From positions 372,001 to 436,000 of the forward strand of contig JAPFFF010000026.1 of the NCBI GenBank assembly GCA_039105265.1: DNA of 64,000 nucleotides, read 5' to 3'. The position numbers were made by a program, and so were the translations under genes. Shown in pieces: positions 30,651 to 39,834 of this stretch; the stretch's first letter is position 1, and every line of letters begins with the position of its first letter. Source of the stretch: Tritrichomonas musculus (Eukaryota; Parabasalia; Tritrichomonadida; Tritrichomonadidae). The notes beneath the pieces were generated by a model. The model was not told where the DNA came from. It saw nothing but the letters and a program-made list of their open reading frames with translations, and did no database searches.

Positions 30651-30911
30651 GAATGTACTTTCAAATAAAAATTTTACTTTCAAAAAAGATTTTGAAAAAA
30701 TATTCATTCTTTTCTCTTGTTGGATCATCATAATGAATAAATATGGTTATATTTATTCATATTCAACAAATTTGAAAATTTTGAAATGTTGCAAAATTCC
30801 TTATTATATTTTGAAAATTTAATATAATAAAAAATGATCAAACATGACATTACAACAAAAATTTAAATAAAAATAATTTAATTGCATTATCATATCATAT
30901 CATTTTTGTAA

Positions 30912-31253
30912 ATGAAATATATAGCTGCTTATATGTTAGTCAAATTAAATAAAGAGAATCCAAAAGTCGAAGATATAAAAAGGATAATTGAAAGTGTTGG
31001 AAATGAATTTGAAGAAAGGAAAGCAGAAGAAATCATCAATAAATTAGAAGGACGAAACATTAACGAAGTTATTGAAGAAGGTCAAACAAAACTCAGAAAT
31101 ATTTCAAACGACGGAACAACAAGAAATGAACAACAAACATCAAACGAACAAATTGGAGATAAAGACAAAGACAAAGACAAAGACAAAGAAGAAGTAAATG
31201 AAGAAGAAGAAGCATTAGAACTTGGAGATGTTTTTGATGATCTTTTCAACTAA
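30912..31253 (+). CDS. RPLP2: 60S acidic ribosomal protein P2
   Basis: 113 residues, EERK type. Its upstream sequence is the shortened form (AAACATGACATTACAACAAA) lacking the GACAATGGAACAGGACAAAA box. It precedes the VIT/VWA gene in the same direction. Confidence 0.95.
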   Translation: MKYIAAYMLVKLNKENPKVEDIKRIIESVGNEFEERKAEEIINKLEGRNINEVIEEGQTKLRNISNDGTTRNEQQTSNEQIGDKDKDKDKDKEEVNEEEEALELGDVFDDLFN

Positions 31254-31584
31254 ATTTAAATAAAAAAGTTATTTGATTAATATTTTTCTCTTTCTTATAT
31301 AAAATCTTTGTCATTAATTAAGATAAAATATAAAAGTCGAAGATAAAAAGAGAATCCAAAAGTCAAATATTCAGATTATTCATCAGCAACTCATATTATA
31401 TTTAATATAATAGATATCAATAAAAATTATAATAATTTAAATAATCAATATATATTGCATAATGCAATATAATCTATTTTTGCAATTTTCATATAATAAA
31501 ATTTTATATTATTTTCAAAGTATAAATGGCTATGAAATCCTCAACACCTCATTGAAAAAAAAATTTATTTTATTTTATTTACAA
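31254..31584. other. Spacer between P2 and VIT/VWA gene
   Basis: 331 bp. Near 31329-31365 there is a scrambled scrap of P2 coding sequence (AAAAGTCGAAGATAAAAAGA, then GAGAATCCAAAAGTC). The same scrap precedes the other two VIT/VWA copies. The frame is open back to an ATG at 31462, but I prefer the later start. Confidence 0.6.
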
Positions 31585-33987
31585 ATGGGACTTGGATCTT
31601 TTTGTTCCAGGAAAAATAATGATTTCATAACTTTACAGCCAAAATCTCTTCGAATCACAGGAACTCAAAAAGGTTTTATCCAGAGTTTAGAAATTTATCA
31701 GTCAATCCAAACAGAAGAAGATCTTGATGAAGTATCTTATGTTTTTCCCTCAGATAACAACTTATGCATATATAGCATGAAATTTCAAGTTGGAGAAGAA
31801 ACAATTAACGCGGAATTAAGAAGTAATCCAGCTGCTGAGGAAACTTTCAAGGAAGCAAAGAGAGCTGGCCGTACTGCTGCAAAGACAGAAAAAGTAGCTC
31901 CAGGGATTACAGCAGTTAAGATTGGGAATGTTCCAAAAAATAAAGTTGTTGCCATAATATTCCAATGCGCCTTTATGTCCACTCTTCAAAATCCTACAAC
32001 AATTCTGACAAAGATACCTCTTCAAGCGTCAGAACCCGATGGATCAGTTACAGATTTATACAATTTGCCTTCATTAGAAATAAATGTTGATTTAACAATT
32101 TCCCACTTACATCCGATATCAGATGTTTATACGAACTGTGAATCCAACTATGCAAAAACAGACGATTGCAATGGCAAACTTACTATTCGATCTACCGTCA
32201 TTACTGATGAAAATATATTAATAATGACTGAATTTAAGGAGCCAGTCCAAAGTCAAATGGTACAATCAAAGAATACCACATCCATATCAGTTATACCACA
32301 ATTTGAATCAATTAAAAGTAATTCTAAAGAATATGTATTTCTAATTGACTGTTCAGCATCTATGTTAGGCGAATCGATGCGAAAAGCCAAAGAATCACTT
32401 CACCTTTTCCTTTCAAGGCTACCTCCAACGAGTTACTTCAACATAATCCGCTTTGGAACCAAATATGACAAACTTTTTGAAGAGTCCTCAGAAAAAGTTG
32501 ATTCAAACATTGAAAAAGCCAAAACCTTCATTGATAAAATGCGTGCTAACTTGGGTGGAACCGAGATGCTTTCAATGCTTGAAGAACTTTTTAAGAAGGA
32601 AGTTAAAATCGGTTGCCAACGTCAACTTTTCATCATAACCGACGGCGAAGTTTACGAGCGCCAAAAAGTCATTCAAAAAGTTACCGAAAACCGCTGTTAT
32701 AACCGTATTTTTGCTATTGGACTTGGTCATGGTGCTGATGCAGGCTTTCTCGATGAAATCACAGAAATAACTCATGGAAAGAGCGACTTTGTCTTCAACA
32801 GAGACGAACTTCCATCAAAAGTCGGCGAACAACTCGAGCTTTCTCTTCTTGAAGCTGCCTCTGAAACTCAACTTCACATCGAAGGAAACGACTCATTTGA
32901 AGCAGTTCCCTATCCACTACCTCCACTTCTACCAGGCGTTGTTACACAACTCTTTGTCTGTTCAGAGCAGCCAGTTGAAGAAGTGATGATCACTGCACAA
33001 TTCAAACAAAATAGTGATGAAATTGAGAACGTTATTGGTTTGAAAGAAAAGTGGACGGTTAATGAAGCGTTAGATTCAAAATCGCCAATTTATGCTTTGT
33101 TTGCATGGAACCAGCTGAAGAGGATTGCTAACGATGAGAAGAAGTCTATTGCTCTTTCTTTGTCAAGTGGAGTCATGTGCGACTTCACGAGCTACGTTGC
33201 TGTTTCTGAGAACAGCTATGTCGAAAATGCAGCTGTGGAAGAAGAAGTTTGTGATGGCATGATGGAAATGATGGATGAATGCATGGCGGAATGCTGCTCT
33301 TTTGATGTTGCATCTAAAAGAATTGGAGCGCGCCTTTATGAAGCTGAGCCAATGATGGAAGATAGAATGGAATTCTGTTCAATGAAATCATTTGGCGGAT
33401 GTTATGAAAGAGAATACGAATGCTGTGAAGAATTCTGTAAAGAAGACTGCATTGAAGAAGCACCTATGAAGCTTTCTAAGAAAAAAAAGGGAAAAAAGAT
33501 GAAGATGAGACTTTCAAAGAAAAAAGGCAAAAAATCATCAATTCCTGATGATGCCGATGAAGATAATGATGATGCTGATGATGCTGATGCTGTTGATGCT
33601 GCTGATTCTTCGCCTGAATCTGTTAAGCCTCCAGTTGAGGAAGAAATCGACCCGTCGAAGGTGTGGAACGAAGAGGCATCTGTCAGTGATGTGATTAGAC
33701 TTCAAAGCCGTGACGGTTTCTGGGATTTGCCGTCACTTTTTGTAACCAAAAAGTTAGAAGGAAAGCCGATCGAAGTACCAGGCGTGGATTTGTCAGCATC
33801 GCCAATTGTAAAGAAGAGGGTCGTCTCAACTGTGTTCACACTCGCTTACCTTGAAAAATTCTTTAGCGACAACACAGGACGATGGAGGTTTGCAAAAGAA
33901 AAGGCATTTAAATGGTTGAAGAGAATTGAGGCATCAGTCAACTGGGAACAAGTAATCAATGGAGTCATTCCATCAATTACTAAATGA
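31585..33987 (+). CDS. VIT and VWA domain protein (copy 1)
   Basis: 800 residues from the ATG at 31585 (MGLGSFCSRKNNDFITLQ). An in-frame ATG 41 codons upstream would add a sequence with no match to the family. Residues about 10-150 form a VIT domain (NAELRSNPAAEETFKEAKRA). A VWA domain follows with a complete metal site: D255, S257 and S259 in DCSAS, T326 in GGTEM, D353 in ITDGE. After it come a Cys/Met-rich stretch (about 555-630), a lysine-rich stretch, an acidic DDADDAD stretch, and a C-terminal helical region (QSRDGFWDLPSLF; RWRFAKEKAFKWLKRIE) like that of VWA5/PARP4-type proteins. No signal peptide or membrane segment. The MG start with a nearby Cys could allow lipid attachment, but it is not a clean myristoylation motif. 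The protein is identical to that at 45082. Confidence 0.9.
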   Translation: MGLGSFCSRKNNDFITLQPKSLRITGTQKGFIQSLEIYQSIQTEEDLDEVSYVFPSDNNLCIYSMKFQVGEETINAELRSNPAAEETFKEAKRAGRTAAKTEKVAPGITAVKIGNVPKNKVVAIIFQCAFMSTLQNPTTILTKIPLQASEPDGSVTDLYNLPSLEINVDLTISHLHPISDVYTNCESNYAKTDDCNGKLTIRSTVITDENILIMTEFKEPVQSQMVQSKNTTSISVIPQFESIKSNSKEYVFLIDCSASMLGESMRKAKESLHLFLSRLPPTSYFNIIRFGTKYDKLFEESSEKVDSNIEKAKTFIDKMRANLGGTEMLSMLEELFKKEVKIGCQRQLFIITDGEVYERQKVIQKVTENRCYNRIFAIGLGHGADAGFLDEITEITHGKSDFVFNRDELPSKVGEQLELSLLEAASETQLHIEGNDSFEAVPYPLPPLLPGVVTQLFVCSEQPVEEVMITAQFKQNSDEIENVIGLKEKWTVNEALDSKSPIYALFAWNQLKRIANDEKKSIALSLSSGVMCDFTSYVAVSENSYVENAAVEEEVCDGMMEMMDECMAECCSFDVASKRIGARLYEAEPMMEDRMEFCSMKSFGGCYEREYECCEEFCKEDCIEEAPMKLSKKKKGKKMKMRLSKKKGKKSSIPDDADEDNDDADDADAVDAADSSPESVKPPVEEEIDPSKVWNEEASVSDVIRLQSRDGFWDLPSLFVTKKLEGKPIEVPGVDLSASPIVKKRVVSTVFTLAYLEKFFSDNTGRWRFAKEKAFKWLKRIEASVNWEQVINGVIPSITK

Positions 33988-34261
33988 ATTAATAGATAAT
34001 GAAATAAAATTTCAATCTTATTTAAATTTTGAATGTTTTTTAATATGCCATAAAAAGATGAGAATATTTTTCATTCAATCTGGAGTTCAAATTTGAATAA
34101 TCTAATATTTTCTCATTTTTTTAAGTCATATGCTACCTAAATCAACAAAAAACTTCATATGACTTTAGTTGTAATTGTAATAGCAAATGAAAAGTTAAAA
34201 ACAAAAAATCTATATAAATTATTCTAAGTATTTATTCAGATTTTACTTTTTGTATGATCAC

Positions 34262-34537
34262 TTATAAAAGATTTATAGCTTCTTCGTCTCCATTTTCTGC
34301 CAGCATTTGCAAATACATCAATGCTTGCTTAATGACAGCTTTAACTCCTTCTCCTTTCAACAGCATAACTGCATACTTAAAAGTAGCATTTTCATTTCCT
34401 AAGTCGGATGACATTTTGTAATACTTTGCAGCGTCTTCTTTATTAATTTCAACTCTTTCGCCTTTTTGAAACATTGATCCTCATGCAAATATTGCATCGG
34501 TATCTCCTTTTTCAGCAGTCATTTTATAATACTTACA
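34262..34537 (-). pseudogene. Sel1-repeat gene fragment (copy 1)
   Basis: The frame CKYYKMTAEKGDTDAIFA is followed by TGA where a Tyr is expected, then GSMFQKGERVEINKEDAAKY and a second repeat ending EEAINLL. These are Sel1-like repeats (GDTDAIF.GSMFQKGE; GNENATFKYAVMLLKGEG). Only the last two or so repeats remain, with a stop inside, so it is a pseudogene; the stop is shared by all three copies. A 70-residue product from the internal ATG at 34474 is possible. Confidence 0.75.
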
Positions 34538-35075
34538 GCTGTTTAGGAAATAGATTTTTTTTAGGAAATAGAATTTTTTTTTATAGATTAGCAACGATCA
34601 TTTTACATTCAATTTTCAATATAACAAAATACGATTTTTTTAGAGAACAAAGGAGTATGAACCTTATTTTATTATTAAAAATAGTTATATATCTGATAAT
34701 AAATATAATTATGATGATTAATTTAATAGAGAATGTTCTAAGATACATAAAATATTAGATTTTCATAAAATTTTATTTTTCTAATTAAAAAGCTGATGTA
34801 TGCTTAATTAAACATCATAAAATATTCATTTTTTTAAGTTTTGCTAATATTTATTGAAAAAATAATAATTAGATAAAATTAGAAGAAAAAATGGAACAAC
34901 AAGGCAAATAAGCATAATAATAAATTATAAAATGTTCATATATGAAAGTGTAATATATCTGTTTTTTAAATATATGTAATATTAGTATTAAATTCAGATA
35001 TAATGATAAAAAAGTTTTATAGTCACATCAAAAAAAGAAGACATTATTATAATAAAATAAAATGAAAGAATAGAA
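34538..35075. other. AT-rich spacer between Sel1 fragment and tRNA-Cys
   Basis: No gene seen. It is repeated almost unchanged at 48035-48572 and, inverted, at 53424-53958. Confidence 0.65.
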
Positions 35076-35147
35076 GGGGATGTAGCTCAATGGTAGAGTA
35101 TTGGATTGCAGTTCCACTGGTCATCGGTTCGATTCCGGTCGTCCCCT
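35076..35147 (+). tRNA. tRNA-Cys (GCA)
   Basis: Same sequence as the copy at 5574; five TTTTCAC units follow. Confidence 0.95.
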
Positions 35148-35273
35148 CTTTTTCACTTTTCACTTTTCACTTTTCACTTTTCACTACTTTTTTTATTTCT
35201 TATCTTAATTAAATGACAAGCATTTTATATGAAAAAGAGAAAAATATTAATCAAATAACTTTTTTATTTAAAT

Positions 35274-35615
35274 TTAGTTGAAAAGATCATCAAAAACATC
35301 TCCAAGTTCTAATGCTTCTTCTTCTTCATTTGCTTCTTCTTTGTCTTTGTCTTTGTCTTTATCTTTATCTCCAATTTGTTCGTTTGATGTTTGTTGTTCA
35401 TTTCTTGTTGTTCCGTCGTTTGAAATATTTCTGAGTTTTGTTTGACCTTCTTCAATAACTTCGTTAATGTTTCGTCCTTCTAATTTATTGATGATTTCTT
35501 CTGCTTTCTTTTCTTCAAATTCATTTCCAACACTTTCAATTATCCTTTTTATATCTTCGACTTTTGGATTCTCTTTATTTAATTTGACTAACATATAAGC
35601 AGCTATATATCTCAT
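35274..35615 (-). CDS. RPLP2: 60S acidic ribosomal protein P2 (K2R variant)
   Basis: 113 residues, EEKK type, starting MRYIAAY rather than MKYIAAY. Arg at position 2 is the residue found in many other eukaryotic P2 proteins. Linker DKDKDKDKEEA. Confidence 0.95.
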   Translation of the reverse strand: MRYIAAYMLVKLNKENPKVEDIKRIIESVGNEFEEKKAEEIINKLEGRNINEVIEEGQTKLRNISNDGTTRNEQQTSNEQIGDKDKDKDKDKEEANEEEEALELGDVFDDLFN

Positions 35616-36205
35616 TTATAAAAATGATATGATATGATAATGCAATTAAATAATTTTTATTTTTATATTTTTGTCCTGTTCCATTGTCAAAGTTTGATTA
35701 AAAATTTTTCTAATTCATTGAAATAATTTAAAAATTTTGAGATAATTGAGAATGTACTTTCAAATAAAAATTTTGCTTTCAAAAAAGATTTTGAAAAAAT
35801 ATTCATTCTTTTCTCTTGTTGGATAATCATAATGAATAAATATGGTTATATTTATTCATATTCAACAAATTTGAAAATTTTGAAATGTCTCAAAATTCCT
35901 TTCAATATTTTTAAAAATTTTATGAAATAAATAATGATCAAACATTGACATTACAACCAAAATTTAAATAGATGAATTTATTTTATATACTAAAAAATGT
36001 AAATTTTGGAATATTTATACTTGGTTATTGGATAATTCTTATTCTAGGAATTTTGTTTTAAAATTTGAGAGAAATTTGATGACATGAATTTTGTTTGTCA
36101 AAGTTTGATAAAAAAAAATATAATTCAATTTGTTGAATTTTAAAATAAAAAAGTTGTAAAATTGTAAAATTATAAAATACTTCATTTTTATTTTTAGAAT
36201 TTAAA
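35616..36205. promoter_or_regulatory. Shared P2-P1 upstream region
   Basis: 590 bp; same layout as 6100-6693. Confidence 0.6.
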
Positions 36206-36541
36206 ATGACATCACCTGAACTCGCTTGTGTTTATGCTGCACTCATTTTGAATGATGATAATGTTGAAATTACTTCTGAAAAAATAAATACACTTTTAAA
36301 TGCAGCAGGTGTCAAAATTGATTCATATTGGGCAGATATCTTTACAGAATATTTCAAAATTCATGATATATCAGAACTTATCAAAAGAACAAATCTTGGA
36401 GGATATTCAACAACAGAATCAAGAAATCAAGAAAACTCAGAAATAATAAATGAAGAAGGAAAAGAAGAAGAAAAAGGAAAAGAAGGAAATAAAGAAGAAG
36501 AAGAAATGGAAATGGGTGGATTTGATGATCTTTTTGGTTAA
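36206..36541 (+). CDS. RPLP1: 60S acidic ribosomal protein P1
   Basis: 111 residues; EITSE instead of EIASE, and a two-residue longer linker (EEEKGKEGN). Confidence 0.95.
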   Translation: MTSPELACVYAALILNDDNVEITSEKINTLLNAAGVKIDSYWADIFTEYFKIHDISELIKRTNLGGYSTTESRNQENSEIINEEGKEEEKGKEGNKEEEEMEMGGFDDLFG

Positions 36542-36684
36542 GACACTTTAATCTTCTCTTATTTTAATTAAATAAAAATCAAAGAATTTTTTTAATCGCA
36601 AATATCTTTTTATGATTAACATTTAAATTAAGTTGAATCATACTTTTATTTTTTGAAGTTTTTATTAAATAAAAATTGGATACA

Positions 36685-36740
36685 ATGAAATATATAGTTG
36701 CTTATAACAATTTTACTTAATTTGATTCCCGTCGTCCCCT
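36685..36740 (+). pseudogene. P2-start/tRNA-Cys-end relic
   Basis: Same 56 bp as at 24604. Confidence 0.85.
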
Positions 36741-36775
36741 CTTTTTTTTAAATATAATATAATAAAAGAATAGAA

Positions 36776-36847
36776 GGGGATGTAGCTCAATGGTAGAGTA
36801 TTGGATTGCAGTTCCACTGGTCATCGGTTCGATTCCGTTCGTCCCCT
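36776..36847 (+). tRNA. tRNA-Cys (GCA) with a T-stem change
   Basis: One base differs from all 13 other copies: GATTCCGTTC in place of GATTCCGGTC (position 36838). It turns a T-G pair of the T stem into a T-T mismatch. The B box core is intact, so it may still be transcribed. Confidence 0.88.
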
Positions 36848-36952
36848 CTTTTTCACTTTTCACTACTTTTTTTATTTCTTATCTTAATTAAATGACAAAC
36901 ATTTTATATGAAAAAGAGAAAAATATTAATCAAATAACTTTTTTATTTAAAT

Positions 36953-37288
36953 TTAATTGAAAAGATCATCAAAAACATCTCCAAGTTCTAATGCTTCTTC
37001 TTCTTCATTTACTTCTTCTTTGTCTTTATCTTTGTCTTTGTCTCCAATTTGTTCGTTTGATGTTTGTTGTTCATTTCTTGTTGTTCCGTCGTTTGAAATA
37101 TTTCTGAGTTTTGTTTGACCTTCTTCAATAACTTCGTTAATGTTTCGTCCTTCTAATTTATTGATGATTTCTTCTGCTTTCTTTTCTTCAAATTCATTTC
37201 CAACACTTTCAATTATCCTTTTTATATCTTCGACTTTTGGATTCTCTTTATTTAATTTGACTAACATATAAGCAGCTATATATTTCAT
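36953..37288 (-). CDS. RPLP2: 60S acidic ribosomal protein P2
   Basis: 111 residues, EEKK type, the shortest linker (DKDKDKEEV). Uses the shortened upstream sequence. Confidence 0.95.
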   Translation of the reverse strand: MKYIAAYMLVKLNKENPKVEDIKRIIESVGNEFEEKKAEEIINKLEGRNINEVIEEGQTKLRNISNDGTTRNEQQTSNEQIGDKDKDKDKEEVNEEEEALELGDVFDDLFN

Positions 37289-37681
37289 TTACAAAAATGA
37301 TATGATATGATAATGCAATTAAATTATTTTTATTTAAATTTTTGTTGTAATGTCATGTTTGATCATTTTTTATTATATTAAATTTTCAAAATATTGAGAG
37401 GAATTTTGCGACATTTCAAAATTTTCAAATTTGTTGATTATGAATAAATATAACCATATTTATTCATTATGATGATCCAACAAGAGAAAAGAATGAATAT
37501 TTTTTCAAAATCTTTTTTGAAAGAAAAATTTTTATTTGAAAGTACATTCTCAATTATCTCAAAATTTTTAAATTATTTCAATGAATTAGAAAAATTTTTA
37601 ATCAAACTTTGACAATGGAACAGGACAAAAATTTAAATAAAAATAATTTAATTGCATTATCATATCATATCATTTTTATAA
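37289..37681. promoter_or_regulatory. P2-P2 head-to-head spacer
   Basis: 393 bp and not itself palindromic. The right gene has the full P2 upstream sequence with GACAATGGAACAGGACAAAA; the left gene has instead a piece of the middle of the P1-P2 spacer (TTGTTGTAATGTCATGTTTG) fused close to its initiator. This is the centre of an inverted repeat with arms of roughly 2.3 kb. Confidence 0.6.
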
Positions 37682-38035
37682 ATGAAATATATAGCTGCTT
37701 ATATGTTAGTCAAATTAAATAAAGAGAATCCAAAAGTCGAAGATATAAAAAGAATAATTGAAAGTGTTGGAAATGAATTTGAAGAAAAGAAAGCAGAAGA
37801 AATCATCAATAAATTAGAAGGACGAAACATTAACGAAGTTATTGAAGAAGGTCAAACAAAACTCAGAAATATTTCAAACGACGGAACAACAAGAAATGAA
37901 CAACAAACATCAAACGAACAAATTGGAGACAAAGATAAAGATAAAGATAAAGATAAAGAAAGAGAAAGAGAAGAAATAAATGAAGAAGAAGAAGCATTAG
38001 AACTTGGAGATGTTTTTGATGATCTTTTCAATTAA
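37682..38035 (+). CDS. RPLP2: 60S acidic ribosomal protein P2
   Basis: 117 residues, EEKK type; linker DKDKDKDKEREREEI, the same protein as at 50454 and 51195. Confidence 0.95.
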   Translation: MKYIAAYMLVKLNKENPKVEDIKRIIESVGNEFEEKKAEEIINKLEGRNINEVIEEGQTKLRNISNDGTTRNEQQTSNEQIGDKDKDKDKDKEREREEINEEEEALELGDVFDDLFN

Positions 38036-38141
38036 ATTTAAATAAAAAAGTTATTTGATTAATATTTTTTCTTTATTTTATATAAAATGCTTGTCATTTA
38101 ATTAAGATAAGAAATAAAAAAAGTAGTGAAAAGTGAAAAAG

Positions 38142-38213
38142 AGGGGACGACCGGAATCGAACCGATGACCAGTGGAACTGCAATCCAATACTCTACCATT
38201 GAGCTACATCCCC
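38142..38213 (-). tRNA. tRNA-Cys (GCA)
   Basis: Same sequence as the copy at 5574; two TTTTCAC units. Confidence 0.95.
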
Positions 38214-38248
38214 TTCTATTCTTTTATTATATTATATTTAAAAAAAAG

Positions 38249-38304
38249 AGGGGACGACGGGAATCAAATTAAGTAAAATTGTTATAAGCAACTATATATT
38301 TCAT
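38249..38304 (-). pseudogene. P2-start/tRNA-Cys-end relic
   Basis: Same 56 bp as at 24604. Confidence 0.85.
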
Positions 38305-38447
38305 TGTATCCAATTTTTATTTAATAAAAACTTCAAAAAATAAAAGTATGATTCAACTTAATTTAAATGTTAATCATAAAAAGATATTTGCGATTAAAAA
38401 AATTCTTTGATTTTTATTTAATTAAAATAAGAGAAGATTAAAGTGTC

Positions 38448-38783
38448 TTAACCAAAAAGATCATCAAATCCACCCATTTCCATTTCTTCTTCTTCTTTAT
38501 TTCCTTCTTTTCCTTTTTCTTCTTCTTTTCCTTCTTCATTTATTATTTCTGAGTTTTCTTGATTTCTTGATTCTGTTGTTGAATATCCTCCAAGATTTGT
38601 TCTTTTGATAAGTTCTGATATATCATGAGTTTTGAAATATTCTGTAAAGATATCTGCCCAATATGAATCAATTTTGACACCTGCTGCATTTAAAAGTGTA
38701 TTTATTTTTTCAGAAGCAATTTCAACATTATCATCATTCAAAATGAGTGCAGCATAAACACAAGCGAGCTCAGGTGATGTCAT
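38448..38783 (-). CDS. RPLP1: 60S acidic ribosomal protein P1
   Basis: 111 residues; EIASE, FKTHD, long linker. Confidence 0.95.
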   Translation of the reverse strand: MTSPELACVYAALILNDDNVEIASEKINTLLNAAGVKIDSYWADIFTEYFKTHDISELIKRTNLGGYSTTESRNQENSEIINEEGKEEEKGKEGNKEEEEMEMGGFDDLFG

Positions 38784-39374
38784 TTTAAATTCTAAAAATA
38801 AAAATGAAGTATTTTATAATTTTACAATTTTACAACTTTTTTATTTTAAAATTCAACAAATTGAATTATATTTTTTTTTTTATCAAACTTTGACAAACAA
38901 AATTCATGTCATCAAATTTCTCTCAAATTTAAAAACAAAATTCCCAGAATAAGAATTATCCAATAACCAAGTATAAATATTCCAAAATTTACATTTTTTA
39001 GTATATAAAATAAATTCATCTATTTAAATTTTGGTTGTAATGTCAATGTTTGATCATTATTTATTTCACAAAATTTTTAAAAATATTGAAAGGAATTTTG
39101 AGACATTTCAAAATTTTCAAATTTGTTGAATATGAATAAATATAACCATATTTATTCATTATGATGATCCAACAAGAGAAAAGAATGAATATTTATTCAA
39201 AATCTTTTTTGAAAGTAAAATTTTTATTTGAAAGTACATTCTCAATTATCTCAAAATTTTTAAATTATTTCAATGAATTAGAAAAATTTTTAATCAAACT
39301 TTGACAATGGAACAGGACAAAAATAAAAATAAAAATAAAAATTATTTTATTTCATTTTCATATCATTTTTGTAA
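38784..39374. promoter_or_regulatory. Shared P1-P2 upstream region
   Basis: 591 bp; inverted copy of the layout at 6100-6693. The P2 initiator cluster is shorter here (TCATATCATTTTTGTAA). Confidence 0.6.
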
Positions 39375-39716
39375 ATGAAATATATAGCTGCTTATATGTT
39401 AGTCAAATTAAATAAAGAGAATCCAAAAGTCGAAGATATAAAAAGGATAATTGAAAGTGTTGGAAATGAATTTGAAGAAAAGAAAGCAGAAGAAATCATC
39501 AATAAATTAGAAGGACGAAACATTAACGAAGTTATTGAAGAAGGTCAAACAAAACTCAGAAATATTTCAAACGACGGAACAACAAGAAATGAACAACAAA
39601 CATCAAACGAACAAATTGGAGACAAAGATAAAGAAAGAGAAAGAGAAAGAGAAGAAGTAAATGAAGAAGAAGAAGCATTAGAACTTGGAGATGTTTTTGA
39701 TGATCTTTTCAACTAA
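39375..39716 (+). CDS. RPLP2: 60S acidic ribosomal protein P2
   Basis: 113 residues, EEKK type; the linker has only two DK units followed by EREREREEV. No tRNA-Cys faces its 3' end: the TTTTCAC repeats run into AGAGGAATTCTAG, the mirror of the deletion at 27515. Confidence 0.95.
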   Translation: MKYIAAYMLVKLNKENPKVEDIKRIIESVGNEFEEKKAEEIINKLEGRNINEVIEEGQTKLRNISNDGTTRNEQQTSNEQIGDKDKEREREREEVNEEEEALELGDVFDDLFN

Positions 39717-39834
39717 ATTTAAATAAAAAAGTTATTTGATTAATATTTTTCTCTTTTTCATATAAAATGCTTGTCATTTAATTAAGATAAGAAATAAAAA
39801 AGTAGTGAAAAGTGAAAAGTGAAAAAGAGGAATT

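Noticed and set aside
31462-31584. 41-codon N-terminal extension of the VIT/VWA protein
   Set aside because: The extension is AT-driven and hydrophobic/aromatic without family similarity; the VIT domain starts just after the later ATG.
34474-34758. 94-codon frame opposite the Sel1 fragment
   Set aside because: Opposite strand of the pseudogene plus AT-rich spacer; no domain, no start context.
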